Notes under the pieces: model-generated
Database searches by the model: none
What the model was told of the DNA's origin: nothing
The model's input: only the letters and a program-made list of their open reading frames with translations
Source of the DNA: Variovorax sp. J2L1-78
Lineage (GTDB): Bacteria > Pseudomonadota > Gammaproteobacteria > Burkholderiales > Burkholderiaceae_C
Direction: 5' to 3'
DNA: 64,000 nt
Assembly (NCBI RefSeq): GCF_030317205.1
Contig: NZ_JASZYB010000005.1
Location: forward strand, 1 to 64,000
Shown here: positions 25,909 to 35,518 of the stretch, one piece after another
Numbering within the stretch: the stretch's first letter is position 1
How the letters are laid out: the number at the start of each line of letters is the position of its first letter
Made by a program: the position numbers and the translations under genes

Positions 25909-26100
25909 TCAGGGCGCGCAGCGCATCTCGGGCTTGACGGTGGTGTCAGGCGTGGTGGGCGCGGTCGGTGTCGTGGGGGTGGCCGGCGTGCTGTCGCTGC
26001 CGCCGCCGCAAGCGGTCAGCGTGAGGGTCAGCAGGGCCAGCGCGGCGCCGGCAGCCAGCTGGCGCGGCGTGGTGCGCGACGAAGGCGAGAGAGGTTTCAT
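25909..26100 (-). CDS. Small Thr/Pro-rich lipoprotein ending RCAP, partner of phospholipase C 2
   Basis: 63 residues: signal with hydrophobic ALALLTLTLTAC lipobox, short GGGSDS linker, a Pro/Thr-rich stretch and the tail KPEMRCAP. The tail matches that of the 93-residue lipoprotein before the other phospholipase. Mature protein is about 34 residues, so it is probably a membrane-anchored peptide rather than an enzyme. First gene after Pho box 2. Confidence 0.75.
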   Translation of the reverse strand: MKPLSPSSRTTPRQLAAGAALALLTLTLTACGGGSDSTPATPTTPTAPTTPDTTVKPEMRCAP

Positions 26101-26162
26101 CGGGGGCTTTCAAAGGGGTGGTCGAGGCGGTGAATCCGGCGAATTGCAGTTGCGTCGAAAGT

Positions 26163-26229
26163 GCAACCAAATCCACAACTACCATTCGTGCCACGATCTT
26201 CATCCGCGTGCGTGACAAGCCTTTGACAG
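26163..26229 (-). promoter_or_regulatory. Pho-box promoter 2 (upstream of small lipoprotein/phospholipase C 2)
   Basis: On the minus strand 26229-26212 reads CTGTCAAAGGCTTGTCAC, matching the PhoB-box layout at both half-sites. A GAAGAT lies 10 bp downstream at the place of the -10. The block aligns gap-free with promoter 1. Start codon 26100 is about 110 bp downstream. The thiC promoter begins about 40 bp away in the opposite direction. Confidence 0.78.
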
Positions 26230-26270
26230 CCGACGAGCGGCAACCGATGTGCGGATCGCGATCACGGCCC

Positions 26271-26299
26271 TTGCGTCGGCCGTTGCTCGGCCCCTAGAA
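26271..26299 (+). promoter_or_regulatory. Predicted sigma70 promoter of thiC
   Basis: TTGCGT at 26271-26276 and TAGAAT at 26294-26299 are separated by 17 bp, placing transcription start close to 26306, just before the riboswitch aptamer. This agreement in position supports the call. Confidence 0.55.
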
Positions 26300-26307
26300 T
26301 CCAACCC

Positions 26308-26400
26308 GCTCCGGGGCGCATGTGTCGACGTGCTGAGATGGCGATTCCTATCGTCGAACCCGCGAACTTGAACCGGTTAGTACCGGCGGAAGAAGAGCTG
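26308..26400 (+). promoter_or_regulatory. TPP riboswitch (THI element) upstream of thiC
   Basis: Conserved aptamer parts appear in order: GGGGCGC near 26313, CTGAGA at 26333-26338, a P3-like arm around 26340-26355, GAACCCG, then GAACTTGAACCGGTTAGTACC with GGCGGAAGAAG (in pieces). The GGTTAGTACC block is diagnostic. Thiamine pyrophosphate binding should lower thiC expression. Downstream a GGCCCC/GGGGCC hairpin (26419-26439) has no U-tract, so control is more likely at translation. The 390-bp gap from 26101 to 26490 is filled by this, the thiC promoter and Pho box 2. Confidence 0.92.
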
Positions 26401-26490
26401 CAGTTCCCCTGATCCACAGGCCCCGTTTCTTTTGGGGCCATGGGTCCGTCGAGCGATTGCGGAGCACCCTCATCCCACCGGAGTGCCCCC

Positions 26491-28365
<1,875 letters not shown>

Positions 28366-28497
28366 CCGCAGCTCACCGTACACGCGGCCGCCGATCAGCG
28401 CGACTGGTACAGACCGACGCGTCGATCGTCGCGCCCGGCTCTTCAGAACATGGCAGACAAGCCGCACGCAGCGCACGGGTTGACCGCGCATGGCTTT

Positions 28498-28545
28498 CGT
28501 TGGTGACCAAAGTCATCCAACGCCGAACCTTTGCACCCCTAGAAT
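28498..28545 (+). promoter_or_regulatory. Promoter with TGAC-N4-GTCA operator before the OmpA-like gene
   Basis: CGTTGGTGAC-CAAA-GTCATCCAACG (28498-28522, shown in parts) is a near-perfect palindrome. A TAGAAT -10 lies at 28540-28545, placing the dyad centre at about -42 from the expected start, the position of a class II activator. There is no good -35. The rest of the 240-bp gap after thiC shows nothing else. Confidence 0.5.
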
Positions 28546-28605
28546 TTTTCGAAGAGCGCCGCATCCGCGGCGACCGCCATTGACTTCAGGGAGCCCTCGG
28601 GGACC

Positions 28606-29568
28606 ATGCATCCGATCCATCGCCTCATCCTCTCGGCCTTCGCGGCCCATGCACTGCTCGCCAGCCCGTCGGCGGTCGCGGCGGACGCGGCCGGCGCGAA
28701 GGACCATCCGCTGCTCACGCGCTTCAAGGGCGCAGCAATTGCGGAGTACAAGGTCAGTGCGTTCGACGAAGCCGTCTTGCCCGTCAAGGCGATTCCGGCG
28801 GTCGACAAGATCGGCGCGGGCGACCTCGCCAAGGTCGAGGGGAAGATCACCCGCATCGGCTACGTCATCGAGGGCGAGAAGACAGCGCTGGAGGTGATGC
28901 GCAACTACGAGCAGGCGCTGAGCCGCGGCGGCTTCCAGGTTGTGTTCCAGTGCGCATCGGACGCGTGCGGGCGGGACATGGGCGGATATATCGCCAACAG
29001 CGGGAAGGTGATGCCGACGGGCTTCACGGCGAGCTTCGACGAGAAGAGCCGCTACCTGCTCACCCGGCGGTCGGGCCCCGACGGCGATGTGCATGTGCTG
29101 CTCTGGGTGGTGGAAGACCCCGCCAACAAGCGGACACTCGCCTACCAGCAGATCGTCGAGGGTCGGCCCATGGCCACCGGGCAGGTCAGCGTGCTCAGCG
29201 CATCGGACTTGAAGAAAAGCCTCGATGCCGAGGGCCGCGTCGCGATCTACGGCGTCTATTTCGACACGGCCAAGGCCGATGTGAAGCCCGAGTCCCGACC
29301 TTCCCTGGAAGAGATGGCCAAGCTGCTCACGTCGAATCCGGCGCTGCGTATCTACGTTGTCGGCCACACCGACAGCGCCGGTGGGCTCGGCGCCAACCTC
29401 GAACTCTCGCAGCGGCGCGCCGAAGCAGTGGCCAAGGCACTGGCCGCGCTCAGGATCGATCCGCAGCGCATGGTGGCCAAAGGGGTCGCCTCGCTCGCGC
29501 CACTCGCCAGCAATGCGAGTGAGGCCGGTCGCGCACGCAACCGGCGGGTCGAACTGGTGCAGCAATAG
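28606..29568 (+). CDS. OmpA-family outer-membrane protein with DUF4892-like N-terminal domain
   Basis: 320 residues. Signal peptide (to about residue 26, SAVAADA), an N-terminal domain of DUF4892 type (about 30-195, with two Cys in CASDACG) and a C-terminal OmpA peptidoglycan-binding domain (about 205-320: GVYFDTAKADVKPES, YVVGHTDSAGG, LSQRRAEAVAKAL, RNRRVELV). It should sit in the periplasm or outer membrane and bind peptidoglycan. It precedes a two-component system that shares an operator motif with it. Confidence 0.87.
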   Translation: MHPIHRLILSAFAAHALLASPSAVAADAAGAKDHPLLTRFKGAAIAEYKVSAFDEAVLPVKAIPAVDKIGAGDLAKVEGKITRIGYVIEGEKTALEVMRNYEQALSRGGFQVVFQCASDACGRDMGGYIANSGKVMPTGFTASFDEKSRYLLTRRSGPDGDVHVLLWVVEDPANKRTLAYQQIVEGRPMATGQVSVLSASDLKKSLDAEGRVAIYGVYFDTAKADVKPESRPSLEEMAKLLTSNPALRIYVVGHTDSAGGLGANLELSQRRAEAVAKALAALRIDPQRMVAKGVASLAPLASNASEAGRARNRRVELVQQ

Positions 29569-29644
29569 GGTCTGCGCAGCCACGGCTCGCCTCGTCGACA
29601 GCACCGGATCGAAAGGTCGGCGCGGTGCGAGGTCGACAGCGGGA

Positions 29645-29686
29645 GTGACTTTCGTCACCATGACGCGCATGCGAGCCGTCTAACAT
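29645..29686 (+). promoter_or_regulatory. Promoter with GTGAC-N4-GTCAC operator before the response-regulator gene
   Basis: A perfect palindrome GTGAC-TTTC-GTCAC (29645-29658) precedes a TAACAT -10 (29681-29686); the centre is near -41.5 of the predicted start. The transcript would begin at or next to the ATG at 29694, so it may be leaderless. The same half-site and spacing occur at 28504-28515. Confidence 0.5.
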
Positions 29687-29693
29687 TGTGGCC

Positions 29694-30371
29694 ATGAATG
29701 TGCCCCCATCCGGACGACGCTTCACCATCCTGGTGGTCGACGATCACGAACTGGTTCGTCTGGGGGTGCGTGCGCTGCTTCAGTGCCAGGTGTCAGCGTC
29801 GGGCACCACGGTGGAGATCCTGGAGGCGGGCAGCCTGGCCGATGCGCTTGCGCTGTACGAGCGCCACGAGGAGGCGATCGATCTCGTCTTGCTCGACATC
29901 GCCTTGCCGGACACGCAAGGCCTCAATGGTGTGACGCAGCTCCATGCGCGCTACCCGGATGCGCGCATCGTCGTCATTTCCGGCACCGGCGCGTCGTCGC
30001 TGGCCCAGAACGGCTTGGCGCAGAGCGCATTGGCGATGGGCGCGAGTGCGTTCCTGCCGAAGAGTGCCAACCTGAAGGAAGTGCTGAGTTTCATCCGCGC
30101 CTGCGGGGTGCTCGGCAGCGACGTCGTCGACGGCTTGCCCCCTTTGTCGAGCAACACACCGCCGAGCGCGCGCAGCCTGTCCGAACGCGCGTTGCAAGCG
30201 CTTTCGCCGCGCCACGTTCCGGTCCTTCAACTGATGCTCGAGGGCAAGAACAACCGGGAGATCGCCGAGGCGGTCCACCTCAGCGAGGGCACAGTGAAGA
30301 ACTATGTGTCGACGATCCTGCTGCGCTTCGGCGTGCGCTCTCGCGCGCAGCTGATCAGCAGCCTCCGATGA
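29694..30371 (+). CDS. NarL/LuxR-family response regulator
   Basis: 225 residues. Receiver domain: ILVVDDHELVRLGV (acidic pair), phospho-acceptor Asp in LVLLDIALPD, Thr/Ser and Lys in VISGTG and LPKSAN. The C-terminal LuxR helix-turn-helix is LSPRHVPVLQLMLEGKNNREIAE followed by HLSEGTVKNYVSTIL (in two pieces). Start ATG 29694 is preferred to GTG 29688. It is followed 49 bp later by a hybrid histidine kinase, its likely partner. Confidence 0.94.
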   Translation: MNVPPSGRRFTILVVDDHELVRLGVRALLQCQVSASGTTVEILEAGSLADALALYERHEEAIDLVLLDIALPDTQGLNGVTQLHARYPDARIVVISGTGASSLAQNGLAQSALAMGASAFLPKSANLKEVLSFIRACGVLGSDVVDGLPPLSSNTPPSARSLSERALQALSPRHVPVLQLMLEGKNNREIAEAVHLSEGTVKNYVSTILLRFGVRSRAQLISSLR

Positions 30372-30420
30372 GTGGGGTTCGTACTGCTGGCAGCAGCGCA
30401 GCAGCCGACTCCGGGCAGAG

Positions 30421-32265
30421 ATGCAGATGACTAACAGCACAACCAGCGGGCAGACGGAGGTTGCAAGCCTAGAGCAGCGCGTGCTGCGCGAGCACCTGGC
30501 GTCGGTCTATACCGGCCACAGTACCGCGATCCTGGCACATCTCGGCTTTACGACGGCCCTGGGCCTCTTTACCTTCTGGCACCAGGGCACTCGATTGCCG
30601 CTCTATGGCTTGGCGCTGCTTGCGGTGGTGGACATCTATGTCTTGCTGTTACCACGCTGGAACCCCGACCGGCCTGTGTCCGACAGCCCCTTGTGGGTCC
30701 GCCGTTATGCCTTCGCCGTGACGATGGTGAGTGGTGCATCCGCGCCGGTGTCTTTTGTCTTCGTGGCAACGGCCGACCTTGTCGTGACGACAGTGATCAC
30801 CGTCGTGGTCATCGGCAGCTGGACGCGGGCCGTCCAGGCGCGATGGCCGCTCAAGTCGGCGATGTTCGGCTACGGTATCCCCATGATTTCCGGACTGATC
30901 GCAGGGCTGGTCTGGCAAGGGGGAGTCCTGTGCCTGTTCCTTGCAGCATTCTGTACCGTCAATCTGGTGCTCACGCTGCGCTTTGGCGTCCAGCAGAACA
31001 AGCGACTGACGGAATCGCTCATCCTGCGCTTCGAGAACGAAGCACTGGCCACCAGCCTGAAGGAGCAGATCGCCATCAGCGAACGCGCCAGCGCCGAGAA
31101 GACCCGATTTCTCGCGGCCGCGAGCCATGACCTGCGCCAGCCAATGCACGCCGTCGCGCTGTTCGGCGCCGCGTTGGAAAACGCACTGGTCGACCATCCA
31201 GCCGGAGAAAGCGCCGAGCGGCTGATGCGCGCAGTCAATGCCCTGAGTGCCTCGCTCGACACCATGCTCGATGTCTCGCGCCTGGATGCCGGCGTGGTGA
31301 GCGCCGATCCGCGTGAGCTGGACCTCGACGTGCTGTTCCAGGCGCTGGACCACACCTTTGCCGGGCCGGCGGAAGAGAAGGGCTTGCAACTGCGTCTGCG
31401 CGCCAGCGGGTTATGGGTGCGCAGCGACGTGCAGTTGCTCTATCGAATGCTCTCGAACCTGATCGACAACGCCTTGAAGTACACCCAGCGCGGCGGCGTG
31501 AGTGTCACCGCACGCTCGCGCGGCTCGGGGGTGTGGATCGATGTGACGGACACCGGGATCGGCATCGCACCGGAACAGACCAGCCGCGTCTTCGAGGAGT
31601 TCTACCAGGTCGACAACCCCGGCCGCGACCGTGCCCGGGGCCTGGGCATCGGCCTGTCGATCGTGAAGCGGCTGTCGCGCCTGCTGGATCATCCGGTGCG
31701 GGTGCATTCGCGCCAGGGACGAGGGACACGTTTTTCCGTTCAGCTGCCGCTCGCCGAGGCCGTCGATCATGCGGCCACGGATCTCCTGCTGCAGGGGCTC
31801 GAGTCCCAGGTGCGTCATCGCCTCGTTGCGCCGGACCTGGGCGGGCGCGTACTGCTGATCGACGACGAGGCAGAGATCCGGGTGGCGATGACGGAGTTGT
31901 TGCGCGCCTACGGCATCGAGGTCGTGGCGGTGGCCGACGAGACGCAGGCCATCGAGGTGCTGACGAGTGCCGAGGCGAAGGCCCGCCCTTTCGTGATTTT
32001 GCTGTGTGACTACCGCCTGGCCGATGGTGCGGACGGTCTGGAGGCCGGGCTGCGCCTGTGCGGGCGCTTCCTGCCCTCTTCATCGCTGCTGCTGATCACC
32101 GGGGAGACCTCGCCCGAGCGCCTGCTGAGCGCACGAGCCTCGGGTGTGCCGATGCTGTTCAAGCCGGTCAGCGCGACGGCGCTGCTGCGGACGATGGACG
32201 CGGTGGTGTCCGCTGGCAAGGCAGGGCCCATGGGGCCGCGCGAGCAGCGGGTTAGACCGGCCTGA
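30421..32265 (+). CDS. Hybrid sensor histidine kinase with C-terminal receiver domain
   Basis: 614 residues. About six N-terminal membrane helices (residues 35-190) with no large periplasmic loop, a short coiled segment, HisKA (FLAAASHDLRQPMHAVAL, phospho-His), HATPase (NLIDNALKYT, DTGIGIAPEQ, GLGIGLSIVKRL) and a C-terminal receiver (VLLIDDEAEIR, Asp in LLCDYRLADG, Lys in FKPVSA). The stimulus is probably sensed in the membrane. Candidate phosphorelay with the NarL regulator upstream. ATGs at 30421 and 30427 are both possible. Confidence 0.93.
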   Translation: MQMTNSTTSGQTEVASLEQRVLREHLASVYTGHSTAILAHLGFTTALGLFTFWHQGTRLPLYGLALLAVVDIYVLLLPRWNPDRPVSDSPLWVRRYAFAVTMVSGASAPVSFVFVATADLVVTTVITVVVIGSWTRAVQARWPLKSAMFGYGIPMISGLIAGLVWQGGVLCLFLAAFCTVNLVLTLRFGVQQNKRLTESLILRFENEALATSLKEQIAISERASAEKTRFLAAASHDLRQPMHAVALFGAALENALVDHPAGESAERLMRAVNALSASLDTMLDVSRLDAGVVSADPRELDLDVLFQALDHTFAGPAEEKGLQLRLRASGLWVRSDVQLLYRMLSNLIDNALKYTQRGGVSVTARSRGSGVWIDVTDTGIGIAPEQTSRVFEEFYQVDNPGRDRARGLGIGLSIVKRLSRLLDHPVRVHSRQGRGTRFSVQLPLAEAVDHAATDLLLQGLESQVRHRLVAPDLGGRVLLIDDEAEIRVAMTELLRAYGIEVVAVADETQAIEVLTSAEAKARPFVILLCDYRLADGADGLEAGLRLCGRFLPSSSLLLITGETSPERLLSARASGVPMLFKPVSATALLRTMDAVVSAGKAGPMGPREQRVRPA

Positions 32266-32309
32266 TTCGCCACCGGCCACGCTGGCCCGTGTCCGGCCGC
32301 GTGATGCGA

Positions 32310-33203
32310 CTACTTGCGACGGGGCTTGGCACCCGGTGCGCTGGTCTGCGACGGTGCGGCCGCGCCATCGACGCTCAGGCGGCCGCCGCCTCCGAGCCCC
32401 TGGCCCTGAACCGCCTGTGCCTTGTAGCTGCGCAAAGCGCGCACCATCTGGTTGAACGAATCCATGAACGCGGCCGCGATCACCTTGCCCTGCGGGGTGC
32501 GGGTGTAGCCACCGACATTGCCGGCGCCCCTGGCGCCGCTGAGATCCAGAAAACCACCGAAATCGGTCTTGGACGCGCTGCCTTCGGCGGCAGCCACTTG
32601 CACGCCCGACCGGTTGTCGACCAGGGTCAGCATGGCGGCGGCTTCCTTGGTCTGCACGTTGGCGCTGAGGTTGGCCACGGTGCGGCCCCGACTGCCGCCG
32701 AGGAGGCCGCCCAGCGCGCTGCCGAGGCCGCCGGCGTCGCTGTTGCTGAACACGATCTCGGGCGACAGCCCGTAGTCGGACGCGACTATCTGGCCAGCGC
32801 CGAAATTGCTGCCGCCGCGCATCTCGCCGGACTGCATCAGCGCCCGCTCGCGCGTCATGGCGTTCATGCCGGCCGCACCGCGCTCGACGACGACGAAGCA
32901 GTTGGACTGCTGCACCAGCAGACGCAGCAGATTGGCGGTCGGCGGAAGCTTGTATTCGTTGGTGAGGATGGTGTACCAGCCTGCGTTCACATTCTCGACC
33001 AGCGACACGGTGCCGAGTGGCGAATCGCAGCGCTCGAGTGCGGTGCTTTCGCCGGCAGCGGTTCCGCCCGCGGTGGCGCCGGTGGCGACCGTCTTGGCCG
33101 ACGGGCTGCCCATCTGCATGTCCAGGCCGGGCATGGTCTGGCAGCCGGCGAGTGTCAAGGCCGCGGCCACCGCGGTGGTTGTGGAGATCAGGGAGAGATT
33201 CAT
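32310..33203 (-). CDS. CsgG-like (curli assembly family) lipoprotein
   Basis: 297 residues. Lipoprotein signal (AAALTLAGC) and a central CsgG/HfaB-like domain: CDSPLGTVSLVEN, LLRLLVQQSNCFVVVERG, YGLSPEIVFSNSDAGG and DNRSGVQVAAAEGSASKTDF. CsgG proteins form outer-membrane secretion pores, but many relatives lack curlin partners, as here (no csgA/B/E/F seen). Start MNLSLI is chosen for its clean lipobox. It is convergent with the kinase gene. Confidence 0.8.
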   Translation of the reverse strand: MNLSLISTTTAVAAALTLAGCQTMPGLDMQMGSPSAKTVATGATAGGTAAGESTALERCDSPLGTVSLVENVNAGWYTILTNEYKLPPTANLLRLLVQQSNCFVVVERGAAGMNAMTRERALMQSGEMRGGSNFGAGQIVASDYGLSPEIVFSNSDAGGLGSALGGLLGGSRGRTVANLSANVQTKEAAAMLTLVDNRSGVQVAAAEGSASKTDFGGFLDLSGARGAGNVGGYTRTPQGKVIAAAFMDSFNQMVRALRSYKAQAVQGQGLGGGGRLSVDGAAAPSQTSAPGAKPRRK

Positions 33204-33300
33204 AGGAGGCATCAGGAGCGAACGGGTCGAGAGCCGTCCAGCAGGAAGAAGAAAGGCGACCCGCAGGCCACGAGCGACGTGGGTGGCGCCGCGGTCGAGG

Positions 33301-34113
33301 CTATTGGGGCGCATAGGTCATGCGCGTCACCTCGCTCGTGGTCTCGACCCGGTTGCCTTCGGTCGGCACGTACGTCTTCAGCATCTGGCCCCGGTACGGA
33401 CCTTCGGCCGCGATCCAGGTGGTCGCAGAGGTGACGAACGCCGAGCCCTGGTCGGGCGTGGTGGTGATCACGCTGGCGAAACGGCAGGTGCTGAAAGTGC
33501 CCACCGGCGACTGCAGTGTCTCGCGGCCGACGTAGGTGAGGTCCTCGGTGACATTCAGGCTAGTCGTCGAGGCACTGCTCACCGACGTGGAACGTCGCGT
33601 CAGCTTGACAGTCTGGCCGGGCTGCATCGCGCGCGGGATCGTGACGGCTGGCGCCTCGGTGGTGGTGACGGTCGAACTGCCCGTGCCGGTGCGTTGTCCA
33701 TAGCGCACCACGTTCCCGTCGATGAGGTCCTTGAAGATCGTCGCGACGGGCAGCGCGTTCGCGCCGTTGTACATGGTCTGGCCGAAGGCCACCGGATTGG
33801 CGCCGGCGAAGGCGTCGCGTGGGCCGGTGGTCACCACGAGCCGCCCGGTGGTCGGATTGCCTCCTGTCGGTGTGGAGCGCAGGTCGTAATCGAGCACGGT
33901 GCCGGGGTTGAAGTCCGCTTCGTTGACACACGCACTGGCCGATTCGGAAGTTCCGGGCGCGGGAGCCGGAGCCGGAGCCGGCGCGGGAGCGGGAGCGGGA
34001 GTTGGTGCCGGTGTGGTCTGGCCACCGCCATCTCCGCCGCCACCACCACATGCTGCCAGTGCGGCAGCGGCCATCGCCGTCGCGGCGCCCACGCGCCATA
34101 GACTTTCTCTCAT
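33301..34113 (-). CDS. Hypothetical lipoprotein with Ala-Pro repeat linker
   Basis: 270 residues: signal with lipobox ALAAC, Gly-rich stretch, a (PA)n low-complexity linker (about residues 34-53) and a beta-rich domain of about 210 residues with three cysteines that I cannot assign (VLDYDLRSTPTGG, VGRETLQSPVGTFSTCRF, TWIAAEGPYRGQMLKTYVP). GGAGAAG lies 7 bp upstream of the ATG. The C-terminal part resembles DUF3108-like secreted proteins in style, which is a weak impression only. The CsgG-like gene follows 97 bp downstream. Confidence 0.7.
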   Translation of the reverse strand: MRESLWRVGAATAMAAAALAACGGGGGDGGGQTTPAPTPAPAPAPAPAPAPAPGTSESASACVNEADFNPGTVLDYDLRSTPTGGNPTTGRLVVTTGPRDAFAGANPVAFGQTMYNGANALPVATIFKDLIDGNVVRYGQRTGTGSSTVTTTEAPAVTIPRAMQPGQTVKLTRRSTSVSSASTTSLNVTEDLTYVGRETLQSPVGTFSTCRFASVITTTPDQGSAFVTSATTWIAAEGPYRGQMLKTYVPTEGNRVETTSEVTRMTYAPQ

Positions 34114-34251
34114 CCGGGCTTCTCCGTCTCAAGGTTGCTCGATCGACCAGAACGGTCGGCGACGGATATTGGCCCGGAGTGCGCTGGCAAGGGAGTGCCT
34201 AAAGTCATCAATCGCAGGCGGTCGAGGTGGGGCGGTTGCTACGATCGCCCC

Positions 34252-34947
34252 ATGACCCTTTCCATTCCTTTCGATGCCGTGCTGTTCGACTGCGACGGCG
34301 TGCTGGTCGACTCCGAACCCATCACCAACGGCGTGCTGCGCGACATGCTCGAGGAGCGCGGCTGGGTGCTCACGCCCGAAGAATGCATGCGCATCTTCGT
34401 CGGCAAGGCCGTCAAGGACGAGCGCGCGTTGATCGAGGCGCAGACCGGCGCGCCCGTCACCGACGAATGGCTGCGCAGCTTCTGGGAGCGGCGCAACGTG
34501 CAGCTCGACCGCGACCTGCTCGAGATTCCCGGCGCGCCGGCGGCTGCGCGCGCGTTGCATGCCGCGCTGGGAGGGCGCATCGCCTGCGCGTCGGGCGCCG
34601 ACCGCAGGAAGGTCGAGCTGCAGTTGCAGAAGATCGGTCTCTTCGATGCCTTCGACGGCCGCATCTTCAGCGGCCACGAGACGCCACGCTCCAAGCCCTA
34701 CCCGGACGTGTACCTCGCCGCCGCCGCCGCGCTGGACGTCGACCCGACGCGCTGCGCGGTGGTCGAGGACACGGTGACGGGCGCCACCGCCGGCGTCGCT
34801 GCGGGCGCCACCGTGTTCGGCTACAGCCCCGGCGGCCTGGGCCACAGCGGGGCAGAGGCGCTGCGTGCGGCCGGCGTGGTGGAGGTCTTCACCGACATGG
34901 CCGCGCTGCCGGCGGTGCTGGCGGCCTGGCGCCCGCGCGCGGCCTGA
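34252..34947 (+). CDS. HAD-superfamily phosphatase (beta-phosphoglucomutase/phosphoglycolate phosphatase-like)
   Basis: 231 residues, HAD subfamily IA. Motif I DCDGVLVDSEP (nucleophile Asp), motif II in ACASGAD, motif III Lys in HETPRSKPYPDVY and motif IV VVEDTVTG. The alpha-helical cap (EITNG-like SEPITNGVLRDML) suits small sugar-phosphate or phosphoglycolate substrates. The start at 34252 lacks a strong ribosome site. It is convergent with soxR, with a 12-bp gap. Confidence 0.9.
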   Translation: MTLSIPFDAVLFDCDGVLVDSEPITNGVLRDMLEERGWVLTPEECMRIFVGKAVKDERALIEAQTGAPVTDEWLRSFWERRNVQLDRDLLEIPGAPAAARALHAALGGRIACASGADRRKVELQLQKIGLFDAFDGRIFSGHETPRSKPYPDVYLAAAAALDVDPTRCAVVEDTVTGATAGVAAGATVFGYSPGGLGHSGAEALRAAGVVEVFTDMAALPAVLAAWRPRAA

Positions 34948-34959
34948 CAGCGCAGCGCC

Positions 34960-35430
34960 TCAATCCTCGAAGTGCGGCCCCGGCCCTTCCTGCGAGAGCG
35001 CATCCTGCGCATTGCGCAGCGGGCAGGCCTTGAGCGACAGGCAGCCGCAGCCGATGCAGCCGTCGAGCTGGTTGCGCAGCTGCGTCAGCGTGCGGATGCG
35101 CTCGTCGAGTTCGGCACGCCATTCGCGTGACAGGCGCCGCCAGTCGGTGGCTGTGGGCGTGCGCCCTTCGGGCAGCGCCTGCAGCGCCTCGGCGATCTCT
35201 GCCAGCGGAATGCCCACGCGTTGTGCGACCTTGATGAAGGCCACGCGCCGCAGGATCGCGCGCGGGTAGCGGCGCTGGTTACCGCCGGTGCGCGCGGCCT
35301 GGATCAAGCCCTTCGATTCGTAGAAGTGCAGCGTCGAGACGGCGACGCCGCTGCGCGCGGCGACATCGCCGACGGCCAGTTCGGGCGCCGGGGCGCGTGT
35401 GTCGGGGAGGGGCGTGATTGCAGATGCCAT
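34960..35430 (-). CDS. soxR: Redox-sensitive transcriptional activator SoxR
   Basis: 156 residues. MerR-type HTH (VGDVAARSGVAVSTLHFYESKG), dimerisation helix and the [2Fe-2S] cluster signature CIGCGCLSLKAC (Cys-x2-Cys-x-Cys-x5-Cys), which distinguishes SoxR from other MerR proteins. It is divergent from a RidA-like gene, and the operator at 35461-35480 lies between them. No soxS exists nearby, as usual outside enterics; such SoxR proteins respond to redox-cycling compounds. Confidence 0.95.
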   Translation of the reverse strand: MASAITPLPDTRAPAPELAVGDVAARSGVAVSTLHFYESKGLIQAARTGGNQRRYPRAILRRVAFIKVAQRVGIPLAEIAEALQALPEGRTPTATDWRRLSREWRAELDERIRTLTQLRNQLDGCIGCGCLSLKACPLRNAQDALSQEGPGPHFED

Positions 35431-35457
35431 GAAAGGAAGCGCGCCTGTCGAAAGCGC

Positions 35458-35488
35458 TTGACCTCAAGTTAGGTTGAGATTCGATACT
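35458..35488 (+). promoter_or_regulatory. SoxR-type promoter/operator with 19-bp spacer
   Basis: TTGACC (35458-35463) and GATACT (35483-35488) are 19 bp apart, the overlong spacing used by MerR-family activators. The spacer holds CCTCAAGTTAGGTTGAG, whose arms CTCAA/TTGAG match the E. coli SoxR box at the soxS promoter. It points toward the RidA-like gene. Confidence 0.8.
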
Positions 35489-35518
35489 AGCCTCTTCCTC
35501 CCGCACTCATCGTTCGCC

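Noticed and set aside
28366..28605. Possible tRNA or small RNA after thiC
   Set aside because: No cloverleaf or terminator could be drawn; only the operator and promoter before the OmpA-like gene were supported.
33945..34015. Tandem GGAGCC/GGGAGC-type repeat
   Set aside because: Encodes the Pro-Ala linker of the lipoprotein; codon-level low complexity, not a separate repeat family.
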